From: Betaproteobacteria bacterium
GTDB taxonomy: Bacteria; Pseudomonadota; Gammaproteobacteria; Burkholderiales; SG8-39
Reading direction: 5' to 3'
DNA length: 5,445 nt
NCBI GenBank assembly: GCA_007280315.1
Contig: QYQC01000152.1
Location: 1-5,445, forward strand
Below, in pieces: positions 1 through 5,236 of this stretch. Within the stretch, counting starts at the first letter, position 1. Every line of letters begins with the position of its first letter. Made by a program: the position numbers and the translations under genes. The notes below the pieces were generated by a model. It was given only the letters and a program-made list of their open reading frames with translations. It was not told where the DNA came from and did no database searches.

Positions 1-310
1 CCAGGATTCGATCAGCCCCAATCGACACCGCGACATCGCCAACGTAAATGAACTGCTGGACAAGATCGCCTATCTGCGCGATCTCACCGGCAGACCGGTG
101 GGGGTAAAGACTGCGATCGGCGGCTGGCGGTTCATGAATGAATTGTGCGACGCCGTGAACCGCCGCGGCCTGGAGTGCGCGCCGGATTTCCTTGCGGTCG
201 ACGGCGGCGAAGGCGGCTCGGGCGCCGCACCGCAGGCATTGATGGACCATATGGCTCTGCCGATCGCCGAGGCGCTGCCGCGCGTGGTGGACGCGTTGAT
301 CGAATCCTGG
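1..310. repeat. 14-base inverted repeat bounding an inverted gene segment
   Basis: CCAGGATTCGATCA at 1-14 is the exact reverse complement of bases 297-310. The 282 bases between are the glutamate-synthase-like segment whose orientation opposes the rest of its gene. The right copy is the exact switch point: it encodes QDSI on the minus strand and LIES on the plus strand. The left copy begins at the first base of the window, so the repeat may extend further left. It is either a recombination or snap-back microhomology in the cell, or a chimera from amplification or assembly. Confidence 0.85.
2..307 (+). pseudogene. Internal fragment of the same FMN-binding glutamate synthase family gene, opposite orientation
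   Basis: The frame is open from base 2 and reads QDSISPNRHRDI, then GVKTAIGGWRFMNELCDAVNRRG, then LAVDGGEGGSGAAP, ending in VVDALIES. This is the part of the glutamate-synthase FMN domain that should directly follow residue 262 of the minus-strand piece: both share QDSI, and the known motifs then continue in order (SPxxH, VGVK, DGGEGGSGA). The 102 codons would be about residues 259-360 of an intact protein. After base 307 the frame runs on to a stop at 533-535, but only as antisense of the N-terminal half, so that extension is not real. The remaining C-terminal part, where a Cys-rich Fe-S region would be expected by analogy with GltB, is not in the window. It has no start of its own and is a displaced gene piece, not a separate gene. 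Confidence 0.8.
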
Positions 311-1083
311 TGTGGCGGGATGCCGCGAATATTTGCGATCTCCTCGGTAACCTTGGCGGCGGGCAACACGCCGCCCTTGCCCGGTTTTGCGCCCTGCGAC
401 AACTTGATCTCGAACGCCTTGACATGCTGCGACAACTCCTTCGCCCGTTCCGGCGACAGGTTGCCGTCCCGGTCGCGGATGCCGTACTTGGCAGTGCCGA
501 TCTGCATGATGATGTCGCAACCGCCCTCGAGATGATACGGACTCAGTCCGCCTTCGCCCGTGTCCAGCCAGCAACCCGCGAGGGCCGCGCCGTGCGACAG
601 CGCGCGCACCGCGGGCGACGAAATGGCGCCGAAACTCATGCCGCTGATGTTGACGATCGATTTCGCCTCGAATGGCTGGCGCGCATAGCCCTCGCCTATC
701 AGGATAGACTGCGTGGGCAGGCGGTCCTCATCCAGAACCGGGAACGGCGCGTTGACGAACAGGATGGATCCGGCCTCGCTGGTATTGCTGGTGGAACCGA
801 AACCGATGATGCCGCCCTCGGCTTTGGCCAGGCGATACACCCAGGATCGCGCCGAACGGTTGAACGGCAGCTCCTCGCGATCGTTCATGAAAAAATACTG
901 GCGGAAGTACTCCCCTTGTTTTTCGAAAAGATAACGCAGCCGGCCGACGACCGGGTAATTTCTCAGGACTGCGTGCTTTTTCTGCGTGACGTCCTGGATG
1001 AACCAGAATACGAGGACGCCGATGACGATGAAGCCGAATACCGTTCCCAGCCCGTAGCTGATGATGCCGAGCATGCCTGACAT
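70..1083 (-). CDS. FMN-binding glutamate synthase family protein, N-terminal half with false C-terminal tail
   Basis: Membrane-anchored relative of the FMN/synthase domain of glutamate synthase large subunit; the physiological reaction of this stand-alone family is not firmly known to me. From the chosen start, residues 7-29 form one hydrophobic segment, a probable membrane anchor. Synthase-domain motifs follow: NISGMSFGAIS (145-155), DTGEGGLSPYHLEGG (174-188), IGTAKYGIRD (195-204) and EIKLSQGAKPGKGG (225-238). True family sequence ends at residue 262 (QDSI, base 298). The last ~75 residues before the stop at base 70 are antisense read-through of an inverted piece of the same gene, so the frame is chimeric. 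The ATG at 1083 is preferred over the one at 1101 because GGGGAGGG (1094-1087) lies just upstream of it. The family is usually around 500 residues, so the second half is missing. The gene lies 84 bases downstream of slyD on the same strand and may share its transcript. Family assignment is strong; the broken structure is seen directly. Confidence 0.85.
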   Translation of the reverse strand: MSGMLGIISYGLGTVFGFIVIGVLVFWFIQDVTQKKHAVLRNYPVVGRLRYLFEKQGEYFRQYFFMNDREELPFNRSARSWVYRLAKAEGGIIGFGSTSNTSEAGSILFVNAPFPVLDEDRLPTQSILIGEGYARQPFEAKSIVNISGMSFGAISSPAVRALSHGAALAGCWLDTGEGGLSPYHLEGGCDIIMQIGTAKYGIRDRDGNLSPERAKELSQHVKAFEIKLSQGAKPGKGGVLPAAKVTEEIANIRGIPPHQDSINASTTRGSASAIGRAIWSINACGAAPEPPSPPSTARKSGAHSRPRRFTASHNSFMNRQPPIAVFTPTGLPVRSRR

Positions 1084-1167
1084 ACGCCCTCCCCTGGACA
1101 TTAACCACTGTCATCTTGTTATCGGCGGCGGGCGGTCTATCGCCCTCTTGTTCGCGCCTGCGAACGG

Positions 1168-1662
1168 CTACTGCACTACTGTAATCAGCGGTCCGGCGCT
1201 ATCTTCCTCGGCGTAGCCGCGCTCGAGCTCATCCGCGGTCGCGGCACGCACCGACACCACCGAACAGGCAAAATGCAATGCCATGCCCGCGAGCGGATGA
1301 TTGCCGTCGAGCACGACCTGTTCGTCCGCGATGTCAGTGACGGTATAGATAAGGAGATCTCCTTCGGCGTCGTCCTCCAGTTCGAGCTGCATGCCGGGTT
1401 CAACCTCGGGCGGGAGCTGCCCGCGCGCCACCAGGCGCACCAGTCCGGCGTCGTATTCGCCGAAGGCGTCATCGGGTTCCAGGCGCACTTCGACACGCTC
1501 GCCCGGCGCCCGGCCCTGCAGCGCCTCCTCCACCAACGGGAAAATGCCGTCGTAGCCGCCGTGCAGGTATTGCACCGCCTCGGCCGACTGCTCTATCGGG
1601 TTGCCGTGCGCGTCGGACAGTTGCACGGCAAGCGCAACTACCGTGTCTTTTGCGACTTGCAT
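1168..1662 (-). CDS. slyD: FKBP-type peptidyl-prolyl cis-trans isomerase, SlyD family
   Basis: A 164-residue cytoplasmic prolyl isomerase and chaperone that speeds folding of proline-limited proteins. The N-terminal FKBP strand VAKDTVVALAVQLSD (3-17), YLHGG (32-36) and the DDAFGEYD motif (64-71) match SlyD. They are followed by an insert-in-flap region (about 73-125), which in this family gives chaperone activity, and then by VLDGNHPLAGMALHF (117-131). The protein ends soon after the FKBP core and lacks the His/Cys-rich metal-binding tail of E. coli SlyD, so a nickel-supply role is unlikely (inference). The start at 1662 aligns with family N-termini (MQVAKD against MKVAKD). AAAGGAC at 1680-1674 is a possible ribosome site with rather long spacing. 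The first 25 bases overlap the end of the upstream peroxiredoxin gene, suggesting translational coupling. The open frame extends upstream to 1944, but that part is antisense-quality sequence inside the peroxiredoxin gene. Confidence 0.9.
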   Translation of the reverse strand: MQVAKDTVVALAVQLSDAHGNPIEQSAEAVQYLHGGYDGIFPLVEEALQGRAPGERVEVRLEPDDAFGEYDAGLVRLVARGQLPPEVEPGMQLELEDDAEGDLLIYTVTDIADEQVVLDGNHPLAGMALHFACSVVSVRAATADELERGYAEEDSAGPLITVVQ

Positions 1663-2132
1663 TCGCGATTGATGTCCTTTATCAACTGCAGCACCTCCAT
1701 CGCGTGCCCGCGCGGGTTGACGCCGTAGAGCGCATGCCGCAGTTTGCCTTTCTTGTCGATGACAAAGGTTGCGCGGACAATGCCGATTTTCTTCACCCCT
1801 TCGCACTCTTTCACCTCGCGCACGCCATATCGCTCGCACACCTCCTTCTCCGGATCGGCGAGCAGGGTCACCGACAAGCCGTGCTTGTCGCGAAATTCGG
1901 CATGTGATATGCAGTCGTCGGGCGAAACGCCCAGTATCACGCAATCATGCCGCGCAAACTCCTCGTCATGATCGGAGAATTCGATCGCCTGCTGCGTGCA
2001 GCCCGGTGTACCGTCTCGGGGATAGAAATACAACACGACGTTCTTCTTGCCTTTGAACGCGGCAAGACCGACCGACTCCATGTCGGCGTCGGCCAGGGAG
2101 AAAAGAGGAGCAGCTTGTCCGATTTGCAGCAT
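1638..2132 (-). CDS. bcp: Peroxiredoxin, Bcp/PrxQ subfamily (AhpC/TSA fold)
   Basis: A 164-residue thiol peroxidase that reduces hydrogen peroxide and organic hydroperoxides in the cytoplasm. The thioredoxin-like core is seen as VVLYFYPRDGTPGCT (32-46), with the peroxidatic Cys45 in the TPGCT motif and the conserved Thr42 and Pro43. The family GVSPDD...SHAEF segment is at 68-80 and Arg120 lies in RATFVID (120-126). E. coli Bcp has its resolving Cys five residues after the peroxidatic one; here that place is Ile50. Other cysteines are at 64, 74, 99, 110 and 158, so resolution must use one of these or an external thiol (inference). The length is normal for the family. It is the first gene of a minus-strand unit and its end overlaps slyD by 25 bases. 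The start at 2132 gives the canonical N-terminus (IGQAAPLFSLAD); the ribosome site is weak (AGGA about 12 bases upstream). Confidence 0.92.
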   Translation of the reverse strand: MLQIGQAAPLFSLADADMESVGLAAFKGKKNVVLYFYPRDGTPGCTQQAIEFSDHDEEFARHDCVILGVSPDDCISHAEFRDKHGLSVTLLADPEKEVCERYGVREVKECEGVKKIGIVRATFVIDKKGKLRHALYGVNPRGHAMEVLQLIKDINRECKSQKTR

Positions 2133-2154
2133 ATTGGTTTGTGTCCTGCGGACG

Positions 2155-2182
2155 ATTCTAAACTATCCCGGAGAATCGTGAA
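2155..2182 (-). promoter_or_regulatory. Possible sigma-70 promoter for the bcp-slyD unit
   Basis: On the minus strand, TTCACG (2182-2177) and TAGAAT (2160-2155) are 16 bases apart. The -10 box matches consensus at five of six positions and the -35 box at four of six. Transcription would begin near 2148, leaving a leader of only about 16 bases before the bcp start, which is short. Motif matching only. Confidence 0.35.
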
Positions 2183-2227
2183 GCATTCCAATCAAGGCGC
2201 CGGCACACTTCCCGCAAAACGCATGGA

Positions 2228-2233
2228 TATAAT
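2228..2233 (+). promoter_or_regulatory. Possible -10 box for the divergent plus-strand gene
   Basis: A perfect TATAAT hexamer lies about 40 bases before the ATG at 2273. No good -35 hexamer is found at 16-18 bases spacing, so the promoter would be weak, activator-dependent or absent. It sits in the 140-base divergent region shared with bcp (2133-2272), in which I see nothing else distinct. Confidence 0.3.
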
Positions 2234-2272
2234 GTCGCATTCACTGACTTGTGTTTCGCCGACCGACGCAAC

Positions 2273-2776
2273 ATGACTGACGCAATCGACCCGCCCCAAC
2301 CAGAGCGCGTGCTGCTTTCCACGCGCAGGGAGTACCTCGAAGCGCTGCTGCGAGTCGCCGGGCTGGCGCGGCGCGAGCTGCGTATCTTCGATGCACATTG
2401 CGCCGATCTGGATATCGATTCGCCGCAGACGCACGAACTCCTGCGCGTGTTTCTGCTGCGCAGCCGCGACAACCGGCTGTATCTGGCGGTGCACGATATC
2501 GAACATATCCGCACGCGCTGCCCGCGCCTGCTGCTGTTGCTGCGACAATTCAGCGATCGCATGTTCATCCACCGGACACAGGGTGACGCCGCGCGGGCGC
2601 AGGACTGTTTCGTCCTCGCGGACAGGCTGCACTTCGTGCGCCGCCCAGTGCATGCTCAGCCGCGCGCCACGCTCAGGCTCAACGATGAACAGGAAAGCCA
2701 GGGCATCTATCTGCGCTTTTCGGAAATCTGGGACAGCTCCGTCCCTGCCATTTCCGCATCGACCAGCGGACTTTAA
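2273..2776 (+). CDS. Conserved protein of unknown function, degenerate PLD-like (DUF7931-type)
   Basis: A 167-residue protein without signal peptide or membrane segment, so probably cytoplasmic. I associate its pattern with DUF7931, a betaproteobacterial domain sometimes found behind an acetyltransferase (GNAT) domain; this is from memory and unchecked. Visible blocks are an amphipathic start with RREL.IFD (residues 34-41), a central LLRVFLLRSRDNRLYLAVHD, CPRLLLLLRQFSDR, then CFVLADRLHFVRRP and the ending LRFSEIWDSS. The order (strand after RREL.IF, hydrophobic strand before VHD, FVLADR..F, F.EIW at the end) resembles one half of a phospholipase D fold, but no HxKxxxxD motif is present. If related, it is catalytically inactive (inference). 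The ATG at 2273 is chosen over an in-frame TTG at 2249; no clear Shine-Dalgarno precedes either. It stands alone, divergent from bcp and followed by a lipoprotein gene with its own promoter. Confidence 0.75.
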   Translation: MTDAIDPPQPERVLLSTRREYLEALLRVAGLARRELRIFDAHCADLDIDSPQTHELLRVFLLRSRDNRLYLAVHDIEHIRTRCPRLLLLLRQFSDRMFIHRTQGDAARAQDCFVLADRLHFVRRPVHAQPRATLRLNDEQESQGIYLRFSEIWDSSVPAISASTSGL

Positions 2777-2800
2777 CGAATGTCTGAAACGCGGTAAAAT
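2773..2800 (+). promoter_or_regulatory. Probable sigma-70 promoter for the small lipoprotein gene
   Basis: TTAACG (2773-2778) and TAAAAT (2795-2800) are spaced 16 bases apart; the -10 box matches five of six consensus positions. The -35 box overlaps the stop codon of the upstream gene. Transcription would start near 2807, giving a leader of about 65 bases with a hairpin at its 5' end. Confidence 0.5.
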
Positions 2801-2813
2801 TGCCTGTTTGCTA

Positions 2814-2833
2814 CGCGGGCCGCAGGGCTCGCG
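2814..2833 (+). other. Stem-loop near the 5' end of the lipoprotein mRNA leader
   Basis: CGCGGGC (2814-2820) pairs with GCTCGCG (2827-2833) through seven base pairs including one G-U, with a six-base loop. No T-tract follows, so it is not a terminator. If transcription starts near 2807 it would cap the transcript's 5' end, ahead of an A-rich, open leader that holds the palindrome GTTAATTAAC (2840-2849) and the ribosome site. A role in mRNA stability is inference. Confidence 0.35.
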
Positions 2834-2872
2834 CCAAACGTTAATTAACCTACCAACAAAGGAAACTAAAAC

Positions 2873-3121
2873 ATGAAACGCTCAGTAGCAATCGCTGCAC
2901 TCGCCGCGCTGATTCTGGCGGGCTGCGGCAAAGAAGCCCCGCCGCCGCCGCCTCCGGCGCCTGTAGTAGCGCCTGCACCCGCACCCGCGCCCGCGCCTGC
3001 ACCCGCCGCCGAAGCACCGAAGGACGCTGCTGCACCCGCGCCTGCGGCAGGGACTGCTGCGCCTGCCGCGGCACCTGCCGAAGCTGCAAAGGACGCGCCC
3101 AAGGAAGCGGTCAAGAAGTAA
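2873..3121 (+). CDS. Small Ala/Pro-rich lipoprotein
   Basis: An 82-residue secreted lipoprotein. Residues 1-17 are a signal peptide (MKR, a hydrophobic core, then LILAG) ending at lipobox LAGC, with lipidation expected on Cys18. The next residue is Gly, not Asp, so sorting to the outer membrane is expected if the usual Lol rule holds. The mature part is low complexity: six prolines at 23-28, six AP dipeptides at 33-44, then an Ala-rich stretch with AKDAPKEAVKK at the end. No globular domain is visible; it could be an extended periplasmic linker with a basic tail (inference). AAGGA sits nine bases before the ATG. It has its own promoter and a strong terminator, so it is probably monocistronic. 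Similar tiny lipoproteins are common in Betaproteobacteria and have no assigned function that I know of. Confidence 0.85.
   Translation: MKRSVAIAALAALILAGCGKEAPPPPPPAPVVAPAPAPAPAPAPAAEAPKDAAAPAPAAGTAAPAAAPAEAAKDAPKEAVKK
2969..3004 (+). repeat. Hexanucleotide tandem repeat coding Ala-Pro
   Basis: Six consecutive GCRCCY hexamers (such as GCACCC and GCGCCC) encode the (AP)6 stretch of the lipoprotein. Because the unit is two codons, gain or loss of copies would change linker length without a frameshift. Confidence 0.8.
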
Positions 3122-3139
3122 GCCGTTCCTGCGGCGATG

Positions 3140-3170
3140 AAAAAGCCGGTCTTCGGACCGGCTTTTCTAT
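3140..3170. terminator. Bidirectional Rho-independent terminator with UUCG loop
   Basis: GCCGGTC (3145-3151) and GACCGGC (3156-3162) form a perfect seven-pair stem around TTCG, the very stable tetraloop closed by C-G on the plus strand. Five A's (3140-3144) precede it and four T's (3163-3166) then CTATTT follow. It therefore reads as a terminator for the lipoprotein gene on the plus strand and, with a five-T tail, for the MBL gene on the minus strand. It lies between the convergent stops at 3121 and 3230. Confidence 0.92.
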
Positions 3171-3229
3171 TTCTGCGTTCTGCTTTTCTGTCTCGCCGGA
3201 TCGAGACCGCGAGGGTGCACCGGCGGAGT

Positions 3230-3997
3230 TCAGACGATTTCGCGCCAATCGAATCCATCTTCCTGATCGGCCACGCCGATCCAGTCGGTCGCGCAGCCCA
3301 TCACCTCCGCCAGCGCAGCGCATGCGAGTTCCGGCCGATTGTTGTGCTGCGACAGGTGCGCCGCAATGAGATGCTGCAACTTGGTGCGATCCAGCGCGGC
3401 CAGAAGTCCGGCCGAGCTTTGGTTGTCTAGGTGGCCATAGCGGCCGGCGACGCGCGCCTTCAGCGCCTGCGGGTAATCCCCGCCCATCAGCAGATCGAGG
3501 TCGTGGTTGCATTCGAGCACCAGCGCATCGCAGCCTGAAAGCATCGCTTCGATATGGCTGGTTGAACTGCCGGTGTCGGTGAGCACACCCAGCCGGTGCG
3601 CACCGTCTGAAAAAACGAAATGCGCGGGCTCTCGCGCGTCATGCGGCACGGGAAAAGGCAGCAGTTGCAGTTCATCCACGGAAAACGGGGTGTGGCTGTC
3701 GATAATGTTGATCTGTTTCAATCCGGAAACGTCGCCCGGAAAGCCGGTCAGTGTTCCGTGGGTCAGCCACAGCGCCAGATCGTGTTTGCGCGCAAATTTT
3801 CCGGCACCCGCAACGTGATCGCTATGCTCGTGGGTGATGACGATGCCGGCGAGATCGGCGGGCTCGAGGTCCAGGCGCGCGAGCCGGCGTTCGGTCTCGC
3901 GCGTCGGATAGCCGCAGTCGAGCATCAGGCGGGTGCGGCCTTGTTCGACGATGAGCGCGTTGCCCCGGCTGCCGCTTCCAAGGCACGCAAAGCGCAT
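3230..3997 (-). CDS. MBL-fold metallo-hydrolase, YycJ/WalJ type
   Basis: A 255-residue cytoplasmic hydrolase of the metallo-beta-lactamase fold. The sequence shows the first strand with GSGSRGNA (7-14), LDCG (26-29), the metal motif THEHSDH (55-61), the bridging aspartate in TDTG (Asp141), and further histidines in ECNHD (His165), GHLDN (His189) and AHLSQHNN (His214). This set is that of the YycJ/WalJ group; members are proposed phosphodiesterases or nucleases, and the B. subtilis relative is linked to cell-wall and DNA-maintenance phenotypes. The substrate here is unknown. The start at 3997 follows the bamC stop by three bases and has no clear Shine-Dalgarno, so translation probably depends on coupling to bamC. 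Length is normal. It is the last gene of the dapA-bamC operon, ending at the bidirectional terminator. Confidence 0.88.
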   Translation of the reverse strand: MRFACLGSGSRGNALIVEQGRTRLMLDCGYPTRETERRLARLDLEPADLAGIVITHEHSDHVAGAGKFARKHDLALWLTHGTLTGFPGDVSGLKQINIIDSHTPFSVDELQLLPFPVPHDAREPAHFVFSDGAHRLGVLTDTGSSTSHIEAMLSGCDALVLECNHDLDLLMGGDYPQALKARVAGRYGHLDNQSSAGLLAALDRTKLQHLIAAHLSQHNNRPELACAALAEVMGCATDWIGVADQEDGFDWREIV

Positions 3998-4000
3998 GCG

Positions 4001-5140
4001 CTATTTCAGTTGTTCGTGCAGCAGGGAGAGGATGCGCCGGCCGGTGTCGCTGTTGTCCTGCTGGCCGTTCTTGTCCTGCACCTGCACCTCGCTCACGCTG
4101 CCGGCCTGCTTGACCAGCACGCGATATTGTTCCGCCTTGATCGCGTTTTCGTCGCGTTTCCAGAATGCCAGTTTGGATAGAAATCCCTTGTCTTTATCCG
4201 AACTGCGTTTCACGTCGATCTGTGGATCGACATAGCGCACAAAGTAAAAGCCCTTGGAGCGGTCGCGATCTTCCACCGTGAATCCGACACGATCCAGTGC
4301 CAGACCCACGCGGCGCCACGCACGGTCGAAGCTGTCGGCCAATTCCAGGGTGCCGCTGCCGCCGGAGGCGCGCACCAGCTTGGCGCGTTCGACTTTCGCA
4401 TCACCTCCAGACAACTCCGCTTTGGCGCGCGTGTCCTCTACCCCAAGCCGCACCATGAACCGGCGCAGGAATTCCGCTTCCAGTTCCGGATCCGGCTGGC
4501 GCGGCTGCCATACGGTCGAATCCTCGGCCTTGGACGCGAACACCTCGATCATGCCGCGATGACTGATATACACCTCGGTGGTACCGGGCGCGGTGCCGCG
4601 CTCCAGGCGGGTGCGGAACTTGTCGCGCTCTCCCGTCGAATATACCTGGTCGATCACCTTGCCGAGCAGGTTGCGGATCGGGCTCGCCGGTATCTTGGCC
4701 CGGTTCTCCGCCCAGTCGGTTTCCATTACACCGACCTCGGGTTGCTCGATCTTTATCAGGAAGCCGAGCCCCTGCCAGAACTCCTTAACCAGAGGCCAGA
4801 CTTTTTCAGGCGCCTCGGGCACCACCACCCAGCGCTCGCTGCCCGCGCGCTCGATGCGCACCTTGGCGACGTTGGGCAGCACCTCCGCCGAGCCCCCTGA
4901 CAGCGCGCCGCCGCGCTCGGCGTTGTAGGTGGAAAGCGTCGCGGTGCCGCGCGGATTGATGTCGGGCACGGCGTAGCGGTCGTCGCGCGAAGGCGAAGTC
5001 AAGTCCGGCGGTATTTCCAGGCGCGGCAGTTGCTTCGCCTCCGACTTGTACTGGATTTTTTCACCCTGCATCAGATCCTGCATGCTGCTGCAGCCGGCCA
5101 GCAATGCTAACGGGACGAAAAAAACGGCATAACGCTTCAT
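4001..5140 (-). CDS. bamC: Outer membrane protein assembly factor BamC (NlpB) lipoprotein
   Basis: A lipoprotein of the BAM complex, which folds and inserts beta-barrel proteins into the outer membrane. The 379 residues start with signal peptide MKRYAVFFVPLALLAG and the lipidated Cys17. Next is the extended N-terminal segment IQYKSEAKQLPRLEIPPDL (29-47) and DDRYAVPD (53-60), corresponding to the part of BamC that lies along BamD. Two helix-grip domains follow: about 101-235 (WVVVPEAPEKVWPLVKEFW ... TTEVYISHRG) and about 262-378 (GTLELADSFDRAWRRVGLALDR ... VQVQDKNG), joined by a charged linker. The start at 5140 is preferred to an upstream ATG at 5176 because it gives a proper signal peptide and GAGGG precedes it by nine bases. 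It lies 96 bases after dapA on the same strand, a known neighbour arrangement in beta- and gammaproteobacteria. It is somewhat longer than E. coli BamC (about 344 residues). Confidence 0.93.
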   Translation of the reverse strand: MKRYAVFFVPLALLAGCSSMQDLMQGEKIQYKSEAKQLPRLEIPPDLTSPSRDDRYAVPDINPRGTATLSTYNAERGGALSGGSAEVLPNVAKVRIERAGSERWVVVPEAPEKVWPLVKEFWQGLGFLIKIEQPEVGVMETDWAENRAKIPASPIRNLLGKVIDQVYSTGERDKFRTRLERGTAPGTTEVYISHRGMIEVFASKAEDSTVWQPRQPDPELEAEFLRRFMVRLGVEDTRAKAELSGGDAKVERAKLVRASGGSGTLELADSFDRAWRRVGLALDRVGFTVEDRDRSKGFYFVRYVDPQIDVKRSSDKDKGFLSKLAFWKRDENAIKAEQYRVLVKQAGSVSEVQVQDKNGQQDNSDTGRRILSLLHEQLK

Positions 5141-5236
5141 CTGGCATTGCCCTCGAATAATTGCACCTGACCGCATTTACTTACACTTACAGGCACGTGA
5201 ATCGCAGGAGCACGAAGGAACGGGTCCTTTCGCTGG

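Noticed and set aside
145..1080. Long plus-strand open frame of 311 codons
   Set aside because: It is Arg-rich and lies antisense to the clear glutamate-synthase-like N-terminal half; it is a shadow of GC-rich coding sequence.
1150..1165. Hairpin GTTCGC-AGGC-GCGAAC (minus strand) just after the slyD stop, as a terminator
   Set aside because: The stem is perfect but only six pairs, and no T-run follows on the minus strand; it may be chance or a weak pause site.
1168..1944. 258-codon version of the SlyD gene reaching back into the peroxiredoxin gene, as a possible fusion
   Set aside because: The extra N-terminal part is out-of-frame sequence of the conserved peroxiredoxin; family alignment starts at MQVAKD (1662).
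2969..3004. Tandem hexamers as a CRISPR or other array
   Set aside because: They are contiguous, lack spacers and are in-frame Ala-Pro codons of the lipoprotein.
3194..3225. Inverted repeat CGCCGG/CCGGCG between the terminator and the MBL stop
   Set aside because: Six-base arms with a 20-base loop in GC-rich DNA are expected by chance.
3620..4180. Plus-strand 186-codon frame opposite the MBL and bamC genes
   Set aside because: It is antisense to two well-recognised conserved genes and shows no family features.
5141..5236. dapA-bamC gap as a promoter or terminator region
   Set aside because: No good -35/-10 pair or hairpin with a T-run is visible; co-transcription is the simpler reading.
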